From: Verrucomicrobiaceae bacterium UBA7681
GTDB taxonomy: Bacteria; Verrucomicrobiota; Verrucomicrobiia; Verrucomicrobiales; Verrucomicrobiaceae
DNA: 64,000 nucleotides
Direction: 5' to 3'
Assembly: GCA_002482965.1 (NCBI GenBank)
Contig: DLGZ01000060.1
Span: 58,514-122,513 of the forward strand
Numbering within the stretch: position 1 is the first letter of the stretch; each line of letters starts with the position of its first letter. The notes beneath the pieces are model-generated. The model saw nothing but the letters and a program-made list of their open reading frames with translations. It was not told the origin of the DNA and made no database searches. Shown here one piece after another: positions 52,840-61,991 of the stretch. A program made the position numbers and the translations under genes.

Positions 52840-52925
52840 GGGAAGGGTCGGATGGTGAGTCCGACATCAACGCATGCAGCAGCGCGTTTGCTTCAACTCA
52901 TTCGCAGCGGCAGCACGCCCAACAA

Positions 52926-53543
52926 TCAGCGGATGAAGTAGCTCAGATTCTCCAGTTCCACAGCCAGATCGACGCTGTTCACCACGACGTGCTCCGGCAC
53001 GTCGAGCACGGTGGGGGAGAAGTTAAGGATGGCCTGGATGCCATGCAGCACCAGATCATTGACCACAGACTGGGCGTTGCTGGCGGGCACGGTGAGGATG
53101 GCCATCTTCACGTTTTGGCGGCGGATGAATTCGGCCATGTCTGTCATTGCCAGCACCGGCACGGTCACTTGAGGCAGCTTGCGTGGCGCAAGATCAAAAG
53201 CCGCAGCGACTTCGAAGCCCTCTTTGCGGAAACCACCGTAGCGCAGCAGCGCGGAGCCGAGATTGCCGACACCGACGAGGATGACGGGCTGCAGTTTGTT
53301 CTGCCCCAGCACATCCCCGATCGTGCCACTGAGGATGTCCACATTGTATCCCAGACCTCGGGTGCCAAGCTGGCCGAAGTAGGCAAGATCTTTGCGCAAT
53401 TGGGTGGATTTCACCCCGGCAGCCTTTGCCAAGGCGGCAGAGGAAACAGTGTCCACCTGGTTTTCACGCAGACGCTGTAGGCAGCGCTGGTAGATCGACA
53501 GGCGGTAGATCGACTTGCGGGGAATGTCTATTTTGGCTGGCAT
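52926..53543 (-). CDS. rex: Redox-sensing transcriptional repressor Rex
   Basis: About 205 residues from MPAKIDIPRKSIYRLSIY; a TTG four codons upstream is a possible start. The winged helix (SSAALAKAAGVKSTQLRKDL, about 34-53) and the NAD-binding motif GVGNLGSALL (91-100) are both present. Rex binds DNA when NAD+ is high and releases it when NADH rises. Length matches the family. A palindrome at 53557-53568 lies just upstream and may be its own operator. Confidence 0.95.
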   Translation of the reverse strand: MPAKIDIPRKSIYRLSIYQRCLQRLRENQVDTVSSAALAKAAGVKSTQLRKDLAYFGQLGTRGLGYNVDILSGTIGDVLGQNKLQPVILVGVGNLGSALLRYGGFRKEGFEVAAAFDLAPRKLPQVTVPVLAMTDMAEFIRRQNVKMAILTVPASNAQSVVNDLVLHGIQAILNFSPTVLDVPEHVVVNSVDLAVELENLSYFIR

Positions 53544-53556
53544 TGGTTGGAACAAT

Positions 53557-53568
53557 GTGAAAATTCAC
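53557..53568. promoter_or_regulatory. Palindrome upstream of rex
   Basis: GTGAA-AA-TTCAC lies 14 bases ahead of the rex ATG. Known Rex sites have TTGTGAA and TTCACAA halves spaced by 6 bases; here the same half-site words are separated by only 2. It could be a shortened autoregulatory operator or a coincidence. Confidence 0.35.
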
Positions 53569-53606
53569 CCGAAAATGATGAATGTCAACCAAGCTAGGCT
53601 GCAAGC

Positions 53607-54401
53607 CTATTGCCGTTGGGGGCCGGCCTGAGGGTCGGGCGTCGATCTGACCGGACCTGCGTCCGGAATACGCTGAGCCGCAGGTATGTGAAGGTTGTGT
53701 TCCAGCATCTTCAGAAATTCTATCAATCCGGGCGTGGCTTTCTTCTCGTCGTAGAGCTTTTTCAAAATGGCATACCCCTTGGCCCATGAGGCCGGGTCGT
53801 TCGACTGAGCATAGGCAAATCCAGCGAAGCGCTCGGTGAAGTTCAGGCCTCCGTGCTCAAAAGCTTCCAAGTAGGCATCGCCAGACGCCTTGAAGTCCTT
53901 GCTGCGGGCCCAATGAAGTTCACCCAGTTTCTGCCACAGCCGCGGGTTGTCCGGCATGAGTTCTAATCCTTCCTTCAAGATATCGGTGCCGCGCTTCACA
54001 TAGTCATGGTACAAGCTTCCACGCAGCGCCGGTTTCAGCTCCTTGTTGTAGAGGTAGTACGAGGCCGCATTGTAGGCCATCTGCCATGACGCCTCCTCCC
54101 AGTAGCGGGCAATGCGCGGCTGCAGTTCTGTCACAAACCCATAGTATTTGTCCACCTGCGCCCAGTTCACCCGCGTGAACTCCACGTGGGCGCGCAGTTG
54201 GAAAATGGTGGCGATCAGCCCGCGCAATCCGCCGAACGCTGCTGCAAGGCCCATCTGCCCCATGTTTCCTTTCACGCCCAGATGCAGAGGCTCATCCACC
54301 AGATGCATCGCGCGCAGATCATGCGTCACCCGCTGCTCCAGCGGCAGTTTCAGCACACCAAAGATCAGCAGCACGGCAGCAGCCTGGAGTTTTCGTTTCA
54401 T
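53607..54401 (-). CDS. TPR-like protein of an ABC operon
   Basis: A 264-residue protein with an N-terminal hydrophobic segment (about 5-20). Residues 80-240 contain TPR-like repeats (ARYWEEASWQMAYNAASYYL, NPRLWQKLGELHWARSKDFK, ASGDAYLEAFEHGG). Its start overlaps the permease stop by 4 bases (ATGA), so it is translated with the transporter. It may be a periplasmic partner of that transporter; this is an inference from gene order. The C-terminus is Pro-rich. Confidence 0.85.
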   Translation of the reverse strand: MKRKLQAAAVLLIFGVLKLPLEQRVTHDLRAMHLVDEPLHLGVKGNMGQMGLAAAFGGLRGLIATIFQLRAHVEFTRVNWAQVDKYYGFVTELQPRIARYWEEASWQMAYNAASYYLYNKELKPALRGSLYHDYVKRGTDILKEGLELMPDNPRLWQKLGELHWARSKDFKASGDAYLEAFEHGGLNFTERFAGFAYAQSNDPASWAKGYAILKKLYDEKKATPGLIEFLKMLEHNLHIPAAQRIPDAGPVRSTPDPQAGPQRQ

Positions 54402-55318
54402 AGTTCCTTCTCCACAAAGACCAGGTGAGTGACGAAGAGGTAAACAGTCATGTAGAGCGCCGCGATGCCTGTCATTTCATACACGGCTGCCCAAGGTACG
54501 ATCTCGCCGTTGGCCACGCTGTCCACGACGTCAAATTGCGCCAGGTCTGGGCAGATTGCTGCCAGGATAAAAGTACCAATGCGAGTGGCTGTGCTCCCTA
54601 GATTAGGCTGGAACACGAATTCGCGGATCATCGCATGACCATGGCCGATGATGGTGATGCAAAAGGTGATCACAATGGTGAACAGCGTTGAACTCGCGAT
54701 GCAGGACAGCAGCAGGGCCACCGTCGTCACCACGGAGGCCTTCAGAAAAATGGCCCACACCGCCCAGTGCAGATTCCAAGTGAGACCCTGCTTGGCCACG
54801 ATCTCGCGCATCTGCGCCACGGCCTCGGGCGAATCCTGGTTTTCCGAGCGCAACTGGGCCACGGCTGTGTCGAACAGCATGGACTGCTGAAGCCATAAAA
54901 TCAGACTCAGTACGGCATCAATGATGACCAAGCCTGAGGCGATGAGCATCAGCACGCCGATCAGCTTTCCGAGCAGGTAGTCAAAGCGCGGCACCGGCTT
55001 TGACAGAATGGTATAGAGTGTGCGGTCCTCCAGGTCTTTCGGCAGCAGCAGGGCCGTGGCGACAATGCCGAACACGAGGCTGAAAACCTGCAGGACGCCT
55101 AGGGACATGGTTTTGAACTGGGTGAGCTGCTGCTCGGGGTTGATCACGGAAAAGCCGAAGCCCATGGCCGCCACCAGCGCGCAAAACAGCAGCAGGAACG
55201 GCAGGATCTTCATCCGCATCAGCTGCGTCATCGTCGCATAGGCCAGCGTCCACACGCGTCGGGGCGAGAAGCGCACCGGGGCCACGGAGGCGGTGGAACT
55301 GTGTGATGCTTTGCTCAT
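54398..55318 (-). CDS. ABC transporter permease (ABC-2 type)
   Basis: A 306-residue membrane protein with about six spans (near 37-57, 75-97, 120-142, 178-200, 205-228, 280-300). The family stretch KPVPRFDYLLGKLIGVLMLI is seen after EDRTLYTI. It overlaps the upstream ATPase gene by 4 bases (ATGA). Exporters of this kind move lipids, drugs or polysaccharide; the substrate cannot be assigned. Confidence 0.9.
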   Translation of the reverse strand: MSKASHSSTASVAPVRFSPRRVWTLAYATMTQLMRMKILPFLLLFCALVAAMGFGFSVINPEQQLTQFKTMSLGVLQVFSLVFGIVATALLLPKDLEDRTLYTILSKPVPRFDYLLGKLIGVLMLIASGLVIIDAVLSLILWLQQSMLFDTAVAQLRSENQDSPEAVAQMREIVAKQGLTWNLHWAVWAIFLKASVVTTVALLLSCIASSTLFTIVITFCITIIGHGHAMIREFVFQPNLGSTATRIGTFILAAICPDLAQFDVVDSVANGEIVPWAAVYEMTGIAALYMTVYLFVTHLVFVEKEL

Positions 55319-56178
55319 GGTTTTTTCGGTTCGTTGGTGGCTTCAATGAACAGGCGTTCCAGCGTCGTGCGTGGGTGGCCGCTGCGCAGCAGGCGCGTGC
55401 CGCCGCCTTCGGCCTTCACCAGCGCATCAATCTTGGCCAGCAGGTCAGGGGAGGCGTTTTCAAAAACCAACTCGGTTTGATTTTCCACAGCGATCAGCTC
55501 GTCCAGTCGCCCTTCGCGCACCATGCGCCCGTGTGCCATGATGCCCACGCGGTCGCACACCTCCTGCATCTGCTCCAGCAGATGCGAAGTGACCAGCACC
55601 GTGATGCCGCGAGTACGGAACTCGATGATCAGGTCCCGGATGATGCGCGAGCCGGAAGGGTCTACGCCTGCGGTGGGTTCATCCAGCACGAGCAGCTGCG
55701 GCTCATGGATCAAGGCCTGCGCCAGGCCGAGTCGTTGCAGCATGCCTTTGGAATAGCCGCCCACGCGCCGCGTCGCCGCATCTTCGAGTCCGGTCAGCAC
55801 CAGCATTTCCTCGGCACGGGATTTCAATTGATCACCAGTCATGCCGCACAGCTTGCCATAGAAGTGCAGGGTCTCGCGTCCGTTCAGGTGCTTGTAAAAA
55901 TACGGGTTCTCCGGCAGGAAGCCCACGCTGCGGCGGCTGGCCACTTCCGTGCTCGGGATGCCGAAGATACTGGTGTCGCCTTGGGTCGGACTGAGGAGGC
56001 CCAGGATGGCCTTCATCGTGGTGGATTTGCCGGATCCATTGGGACCGATGAGGCCATAGACCTCGCCGGCTTCCACCGTAAATGACACATCATGCACTGC
56101 ACGGAAGGCACCTTTGCCAATGTGGCCTTTGAAGACCTTGGTCAGATGGTTGACAGAAACGGCGGGCGTGGCGCTCAT
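55315..56178 (-). CDS. ABC transporter ATP-binding protein
   Basis: A 287-residue protein with Walker A GPNGSGKS at residues 45-52, a signature in GYSKGMLQRLGLAQAL (about 137-152) and Walker B LLVLDEPTAGVD. The H-loop histidine occurs in VLVTSHLL. It powers the permease encoded next, with 4-base overlapping start and stop codons. With the TPR-like protein it forms a three-gene transcription unit. Confidence 0.94.
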   Translation of the reverse strand: MSATPAVSVNHLTKVFKGHIGKGAFRAVHDVSFTVEAGEVYGLIGPNGSGKSTTMKAILGLLSPTQGDTSIFGIPSTEVASRRSVGFLPENPYFYKHLNGRETLHFYGKLCGMTGDQLKSRAEEMLVLTGLEDAATRRVGGYSKGMLQRLGLAQALIHEPQLLVLDEPTAGVDPSGSRIIRDLIIEFRTRGITVLVTSHLLEQMQEVCDRVGIMAHGRMVREGRLDELIAVENQTELVFENASPDLLAKIDALVKAEGGGTRLLRSGHPRTTLERLFIEATNEPKKP

Positions 56179-56193
56179 ACGGGTTGGGACAGG

Positions 56194-56475
56194 TTAATCA
56201 CGCAGAATGCTAAATCCACGCAAGTTTGGCTGTGCGGCAATGGCATTGACCTCTCGTTGCCTGATGTGCGAGCCCAGGCTGCTCTGCTGGATGTCTTCAA
56301 TAAAGGCGTCCAATTCATCGGCTTCCAATGCCTGCGCCAGCATTTCCACGCGACCATCGGGCAGATTTTTGACCCAGCCGGTCACATCAAAGCCCGAGGC
56401 GATGCGCTTCGTGCTGTAGCGAAAGCCCACGCCCTGGACGCGGCCTGAATAAAGAACATTTTTTGCGGTCATCAC
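56194..56475 (-). CDS. acyP: Acylphosphatase
   Basis: A 93-residue protein with the two acylphosphatase motifs YSGRVQGVGFR (9-19) with the phosphate-binding Arg, and VTGWVKNLPDGRVEM with the catalytic Asn. It hydrolyses acyl phosphates. It overlaps the end of the upstream coiled-coil gene by 4 bases and lies 15 bases before the ABC ATPase gene on the same strand. Confidence 0.95.
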   Translation of the reverse strand: MMTAKNVLYSGRVQGVGFRYSTKRIASGFDVTGWVKNLPDGRVEMLAQALEADELDAFIEDIQQSSLGSHIRQREVNAIAAQPNLRGFSILRD

Positions 56476-57926
56476 TTCATCAAAAGTTTCAATGCGGCCC
56501 TGGATTCTTCGCTGGCCGCTTCAATCAACACCACACCCGCGTCACCGCGATTGCGCAGGAGGCTGACAAACCGGCCCTGCGTCGTGAACTCACTTTCGCC
56601 CTTGGTCTCGTAGCGTTGTTTCAACGAGTTGAGCATCGCCTTGTAAAACGCATCAGCTGCGGACTTGTCCATAAACAGCGTCTGCCATGCGGCGTGGTCA
56701 CGCTTGGCTCCGCCATCCGCCACCCAGGCCAGCAGGCGATCTGCCACCAGTCCGCGTGCACCGAGCGCAGCGTCTTCATCGGTGTTGTAGGTGCGCAGGG
56801 CGGTCACGCAGGCGAATTTGCCGAGGCAGTCATCGAGATAGGGCAGCACGCCCTTGAGCTTCACATCATCCAGTTGGATTTCGACTGGCGCGAGGCGTTC
56901 GGGATCCAGATACATTTCCGGCTCAATGACCTCCGCCGTGCTGATGGGCGGGCGGCTGTAGGCGGAATTGAGCTGGGCAAAATTGCCGGCGCTGTGCAAT
57001 GTCTGGGCAAAATCAAAGCCCCGGTTGAAGGGAAACAGCGCCAGTTCGCGCAGATAAGCCGGCATGGGCACCTGATTGATCGGATGATCCGGATCTTCCG
57101 CAGGCAGATCATCCTTCAGCTCAGAAGCCGGGTTTTGCAGTGAATGCAGAAATCGCGTGAGCGCCGCATCTCCTGCGATCAATGAATCCCGTGCCAGCCG
57201 CATGTCGGTCTTCATGGGGCCATGCTGCGGTTGATACAAAATGTCGCCGTATTCGCGCAGCAATTGGCCAAAGGCGATTCCCAAAGGTTCGTTCGAGGTC
57301 ACCGCAGGGCCGGAAGCCGTGGAGGGATCAATGGTGAACATCGTCTCCGACTCATCGTCATACCATCCGCCCAGCTGGCGGGCCAGCAGCGCGGCGCGCA
57401 TCGGCAGCGGATCAATCGCCTCGGGGATCCAGCCCAGAGCCGCGAGTCCACGCGCGAGTTTCTTGCCCTCTTCATTCGGCTGCTGGCGTTTCAGCCAGGC
57501 CAGGATCACCTTTTCGACTTCCTCCTGACTCACCGACGTCGTCACCAGCGGCAGCGCATGCAGCTTGCGCATTTTCATCATCTCCAAGCCCATGCCCACA
57601 AAGTCAGGTGCGACATCTTCTTCATCCTTCAGTGTCATCTTCGGCGCGTCCTTCATGCCCAGCATGCCGAGCTTCTGAATCATCTGCGCATTCTCATCCT
57701 TCAGGGCGTCATTCTGGCCTTGGAGATATTCGATCTGCCCTTCCAGCAGAATGATCTGCTTTTTGAGATCTTCTACGGCACTGTTGGTGACGTCGATGGG
57801 GGCCGCTTCCGGCTTCAGTGCGACCACTGGCGGCGTTTCCGGTTTTGATTCCGTGAGAAACAATGCCGCCCCACCTCCGAGCGCGAGGAGGATGATCAGC
57901 AGGGTGGCCGGGTTGAGTTTCATCAT
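56472..57926 (-). CDS. Membrane-anchored protein with coiled coil, unknown function
   Basis: About 484 residues from MMKLNPATLLIILLALGGGA; an in-frame ATG four codons upstream (57938) and one at 57923 are also possible. One hydrophobic anchor (about 7-25) is followed by a Pro-rich linker, a coiled coil at about 52-85 (VEDLKKQIILLEGQIEYLQG) and a large mixed domain (about 90-480). I do not recognise the latter. It overlaps acyP by 4 bases (ATGA), so the pair is coupled. Its upstream region is shared with the divergent folP. Confidence 0.8.
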   Translation of the reverse strand: MMKLNPATLLIILLALGGGAALFLTESKPETPPVVALKPEAAPIDVTNSAVEDLKKQIILLEGQIEYLQGQNDALKDENAQMIQKLGMLGMKDAPKMTLKDEEDVAPDFVGMGLEMMKMRKLHALPLVTTSVSQEEVEKVILAWLKRQQPNEEGKKLARGLAALGWIPEAIDPLPMRAALLARQLGGWYDDESETMFTIDPSTASGPAVTSNEPLGIAFGQLLREYGDILYQPQHGPMKTDMRLARDSLIAGDAALTRFLHSLQNPASELKDDLPAEDPDHPINQVPMPAYLRELALFPFNRGFDFAQTLHSAGNFAQLNSAYSRPPISTAEVIEPEMYLDPERLAPVEIQLDDVKLKGVLPYLDDCLGKFACVTALRTYNTDEDAALGARGLVADRLLAWVADGGAKRDHAAWQTLFMDKSAADAFYKAMLNSLKQRYETKGESEFTTQGRFVSLLRNRGDAGVVLIEAASEESRAALKLLMK

Positions 57927-58052
57927 CAAACCATGCAACGGGAAAGCGGCGCGGGCAATGTCGCCCGCTGATTTTCAGCGTACTTTTCCACTTGGCGCAG
58001 CCCTGATCCAATTCAACATACCCGTCACCGGGCACAGCCGCCCGCATCACCC

Positions 58053-58892
58053 ATGTTCCGCTGGCAATTCGGCAACCACGACCTCGATCTCACCCATCGC
58101 GGTCTCATTATGGGCATCGTCAACGTCACGCCCGACAGCTTTTCCGACGGCGGCCGCTTCAACGATCCCGGCCGCGCCGTCGAGCATGCCTTCACGCTGC
58201 TGGCGGAAGGTGCGGACATTCTCGACATCGGCGGCGAATCCACCCGCCCGGGAGCCGAGCCCGTGAGCGAAGCCGAAGAACTGCACCGCGTGCTGCCTGT
58301 GATCCGTGCTGTGCGCTCTCAAACGAAGGCGCTCATCTCCATCGATACCATGAAGGCCGCCATCGCCCGTGCCGCGCTCGATGCCGGGGCCGACATCATC
58401 AACGACGTCACCGGCCTGCGTGGCGATGCCGCCATGCCGCGCGTCGCTGCGGAATCCAAGGCGGGTCTCGTCGTCATGCACATGACCGGCACGCCCCAGA
58501 CAATGCAGGCCCATCCGCAATACGACGATGTCGTTGCCGCCGTGAGGGACTACTTTGAAAACCGCCTGCGCGTGCTCGAAAACGAAGGCATCGCGCCCGA
58601 GCGCATCGTGCTCGATCCCGGCTTCGGCTTCGGCAAAACCTTGGAGCACAACCTCACCCTCATGCGCGAGCTGCCGCAGCTCTCCACGCTGCGTCCGCTG
58701 CTCGTTGGGGTATCACGCAAATCCATGATCGCCCGCGTCATCCATTCCGACGCCATGGAAGACCGCTTCTGGCCTACCATCGCTCTCAGCGCTTATGCGC
58801 GTGAGCATGGGGCGCGCATCGTGCGTGTGCATGATGTGAAGCCGAACCGGGAAGCGCTGCGGATGATGGAAGCGATTTTGGGAGAGATGTGA
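58053..58892 (+). CDS. folP: Dihydropteroate synthase
   Basis: A 279-residue TIM-barrel enzyme with MGIVNVTPDSFSDGGRF (20-36), DILDIGGESTRPGAEPVSE (about 55-73), VLDPGFGFGKT and the C-terminal RVHDVKPNREAL. It joins pterin diphosphate with p-aminobenzoate, the target of sulfonamides. The 114-base gap to the divergent anchor-protein gene holds GCGGGC/GCCCGC (57951-57968). A beta-helix protein gene follows on the same strand. Confidence 0.97.
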   Translation: MFRWQFGNHDLDLTHRGLIMGIVNVTPDSFSDGGRFNDPGRAVEHAFTLLAEGADILDIGGESTRPGAEPVSEAEELHRVLPVIRAVRSQTKALISIDTMKAAIARAALDAGADIINDVTGLRGDAAMPRVAAESKAGLVVMHMTGTPQTMQAHPQYDDVVAAVRDYFENRLRVLENEGIAPERIVLDPGFGFGKTLEHNLTLMRELPQLSTLRPLLVGVSRKSMIARVIHSDAMEDRFWPTIALSAYAREHGARIVRVHDVKPNREALRMMEAILGEM

Positions 58893-58971
58893 AACAGGCA
58901 GCCACGGATGGATGAGCCGTCCCATCTGAACGGCCAGCGGGACATCTCGTTAGTCAGCAACCCTCACGCAT

Positions 58972-60717
58972 ATGACATTACACACTTTCGGAACACAACT
59001 GGCCGCCTTGAACCTAGCATGGATCATGGGGACGACCTTGTCAGCCGGCCAGACAAAAGCAGTGGACGATATTCCAACAATGCTGAAGCAGTTTGCCGCA
59101 GGCACGGAGGCGGAGATCACGATTCCGCCGGGGATCTATCGTTTGCCGAAAGAGGGGCTGCTGCTGCGCAAGCTGAAGGACCGCACGATTCATGCGGAGG
59201 GAGTGACTCTCCTGGGTACGGAACTGAGCCCCTCAGCCCTGCAGTTCCAGGCCTGTGTGAATGTGACGCTGACGGGCCTGACGCTGGACTATGATCCGCT
59301 GCCCTTTACCCAGGGACGATTGACGGCCATAGACGCCACAGCGAGGACTGCTGACTTCGAAGTTAGCGCAGGCTATCCCGATCTGACCGACATCTATCTG
59401 GAAGGCAAAAACGTGCATCTCTTTGAGCCCGATGCATCGCGCTGGAAAAAGGATGTGCCGGACTATTACCCGAAAAAGATCGAGCGCCTGACGCCGCGGA
59501 CAGGACGTCTCAGTTTCAGCAAAGACGCGCTCGGTTTCGAGGACTTGGCAGTGAGGGACCGCATCGTACTCAATGTGCGGAAGCGGCAAGGGGTGCTGAT
59601 CGGAGAAGGCTGTGCAGGGCTGACCTTCAAAGACGTGACGGTGCATTCCGCGCCGGGCATCGGTTTCCTGGTGCGTTTTGCGGAGGAGACGGGCGCCTTT
59701 GAAAACGTGCGCATCATCCCAGGTCCCAAGCCCGCCGGAGCCACGGAGGAGCGGCTGTTTTCCACCTCCGCCGATGCCTTCAATGCGGCCTATGTGCGCA
59801 AGGGGCCGATCTTGAAGAACTGCGAGTTTTCATTCATGGGCGATGATGCGGTGAATCTGCATGGGGTCATGCTGCCCGTCATCAAATGGCTGGATGAAAA
59901 GTCCTTTGTCTCCATGCGCTCACACCGCAGCGAGCGTTTTGACCGCTTGATTCATCCGGGTGATGAAGTCCGCTTTGTGAAAGAACCCGCCTATGCCATT
60001 GCGCAGCGGGCCAGGGTGCAAAAGATCGAGTATCTGGAAGGCAAGGATGCCTCGTTTGCAGCGGATGTGAAGAAGCTCTGGCCCACCTCGAAGGAGGAAG
60101 GTCCAGGTGCCTTTTATGTGATTCATCTGGATCAAGCTGTGACCGGCGTGCTGCCTGGGGACTTCTGTGATGTCCCCGCCACCAGCGCGCCAGGCTTCTC
60201 CATTACCGGTAATTTTTTCCACGACCATCGCGCACGCGGACTTCGCCTGATGAGCAACGACGGCATCGTGGAGAACAACCGCTTCGAGAGGCTTAAAGGG
60301 GTGGCCCTCACAGTGGGGCCTGAGTATGCTTTTTGGCGTGAAGCAGGATGGTGCAGCCATATCGTGATTCGCGGCAATCGCATCACAGATGTCGGCCAGG
60401 GGACGAATCTGCAACAGAGCACCAGCTACACCACCGGAGCCATCACTGTGATGGGACGGGTGGAGCCACAAAAGCAAAACACCCGTTATTTCCTGGGCAA
60501 TGAGAAGATCGAGATCACGGGCAATAAGATTGAGGGCTGCTCCGTCAACGGCATCACCATCAGCGCCGCCAAAGAGGTGAAGGTCTATCAGAACACGGTG
60601 CGCCGGGTGAACCAGATCCGAAATCCCAAGATGGCTGCTGACTATGGACTGATTGAGCAGAAGCCGATCTCCGTGCAGCAGGCCGAGGCTGCGGTGGAGA
60701 GGAATGACGTCGAGTGA
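58972..60717 (+). CDS. Secreted right-handed beta-helix protein, GH110-like
   Basis: A 581-residue protein. The start shows a hydrophobic segment that could be a signal peptide (about 10-25, ending SAGQ). The long repetitive part has the short beta-strand turns of a right-handed beta-helix (ILKNCEFSFMGDDAVNLHGV, FFHDHRARGLRLMSNDGIVE, SHIVIRGNRITDV). The DDAVNLHG and ARGL pieces resemble alpha-1,3-galactosidases of family GH110, so glycan cleavage is likely but unproven. It lies 79 bases after folP. Confidence 0.8.
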   Translation: MTLHTFGTQLAALNLAWIMGTTLSAGQTKAVDDIPTMLKQFAAGTEAEITIPPGIYRLPKEGLLLRKLKDRTIHAEGVTLLGTELSPSALQFQACVNVTLTGLTLDYDPLPFTQGRLTAIDATARTADFEVSAGYPDLTDIYLEGKNVHLFEPDASRWKKDVPDYYPKKIERLTPRTGRLSFSKDALGFEDLAVRDRIVLNVRKRQGVLIGEGCAGLTFKDVTVHSAPGIGFLVRFAEETGAFENVRIIPGPKPAGATEERLFSTSADAFNAAYVRKGPILKNCEFSFMGDDAVNLHGVMLPVIKWLDEKSFVSMRSHRSERFDRLIHPGDEVRFVKEPAYAIAQRARVQKIEYLEGKDASFAADVKKLWPTSKEEGPGAFYVIHLDQAVTGVLPGDFCDVPATSAPGFSITGNFFHDHRARGLRLMSNDGIVENNRFERLKGVALTVGPEYAFWREAGWCSHIVIRGNRITDVGQGTNLQQSTSYTTGAITVMGRVEPQKQNTRYFLGNEKIEITGNKIEGCSVNGITISAAKEVKVYQNTVRRVNQIRNPKMAADYGLIEQKPISVQQAEAAVERNDVE

Positions 60718-60784
60718 CCCAGAGTGGCACCACGGCACCCGGTCAAAACACGAAGCCAATCATTCAAGGGAGCGCTCCACCCGA

Positions 60785-61921
60785 TCACACCCCAAACAAC
60801 GGAATCCCCAGCTTCTTCGCCAGCCGCCTCGGCCTCCGCATCGCTTCAGCCATTCGCTCCGCTTCATCCGCACCGCGCAGATCCTTGCAGTCAGGATGCG
60901 CTTCGGGGGATTCAATGAGTCCGAGCTGATGCAGCACATGCGCGGTGCTGTGTTTGTAAGGCGAGGCGCTCATGCGGTCATCGAGGCGAAAGACAAGATC
61001 TTCAAACGACTGGAAGGCTTCGAAGAGTTTATAGACGCGGGTGTCAAAGCGACCGGTGCCAGTCTTGAATTTCTTGTCGGCCACGCTGTCGAGCAGCCAC
61101 ATGTCGCGGGCGGCGCAGATGAGCGGGCAGGCGCTGACACCCGCGCCGATGAGCAGGGGCAGGCCGAGCTTGATGGCGGTGGCGATGCCGTAATCATCCC
61201 CGCTGTGCGGTGAAAAGGGCAGGTTCAGCCCTTTGCACATCGCGGCCCAGTAATGGAAGTGCGGCTCGTCGAGCGTGCTGACCTTGCCGCCGACATAGGT
61301 CGGGTGCAGTGCGATCTCATGGAACAGCCACGGATCAAAAGGCGTGGCCCAGGGCACGAAGGAGGGCTCCAGCGCATGCGCGATGCCGGGGCGGATGAGA
61401 TGCTCGGCAATCTGAAAGTAGGCGTCACGTCGCGGCTCGTTCTCAAGCGTGTTGAGCAGCTTGCTGGTCATGATCATCATCTCGCAGTTGTCATGCTCCT
61501 GCGCGATGTCCAGCAGCGGCCAGTAGCGCTCGGCTTTGAACGCGGTGTCATTCTCAGCACCGCGTGCCGTCACGCCCGCGATGAAACGCTGCTCCGGGAA
61601 CTCCGCACGGAAACGCTTCAGCACCTCAGCATACAATTCATTGCTGAGATCAAAGATGTAGCCCGTGTCCGCATTGAGCACGAAGACCATCTCCACGTCG
61701 TAGTGCGCGGCGCATTGCTGCATCCAGCGCACGCTCTTGGTGAAGCCGTCCCAGTCGGGCTTCTTGTCCTTGAACGGCAGCAGCGTGGCCACGCAGAGGC
61801 GGGCCTTCGTGGTGTGATCGACGAGTTCCTCCTCGCTCGTGTAGGCCCAGACCGTTTCGTTCCAGGCGGTGGTGGGCTTCAGGTCTGCGGGATTGGAAAT
61901 GAGGGCGCGATGGTCTGCCAT
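60785..61921 (-). CDS. Dihydrodipicolinate synthase-like TIM-barrel protein
   Basis: A 378-residue protein of the DapA-superfamily type seen as DUF993. It contains LCVATLLPFKDKKPDWDGFT, FIAGVTARGAEND, FSPHSGDDYGIATAIKLGLP and GAGVSACPLICAARDMW. Members are aldolase-like enzymes of unknown substrate, frequently next to sugar-degradation genes. The Lys of the DapA Schiff base was not identified. Convergent with the beta-helix gene. Confidence 0.82.
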   Translation of the reverse strand: MADHRALISNPADLKPTTAWNETVWAYTSEEELVDHTTKARLCVATLLPFKDKKPDWDGFTKSVRWMQQCAAHYDVEMVFVLNADTGYIFDLSNELYAEVLKRFRAEFPEQRFIAGVTARGAENDTAFKAERYWPLLDIAQEHDNCEMMIMTSKLLNTLENEPRRDAYFQIAEHLIRPGIAHALEPSFVPWATPFDPWLFHEIALHPTYVGGKVSTLDEPHFHYWAAMCKGLNLPFSPHSGDDYGIATAIKLGLPLLIGAGVSACPLICAARDMWLLDSVADKKFKTGTGRFDTRVYKLFEAFQSFEDLVFRLDDRMSASPYKHSTAHVLHQLGLIESPEAHPDCKDLRGADEAERMAEAMRRPRRLAKKLGIPLFGV

Positions 61922-61991
61922 GCGGCCAGTAGAGCATGACCGGCCCGAGGGGCCAAGACGAATTGCGAATGCCGGAGATCGGAAATACTGA

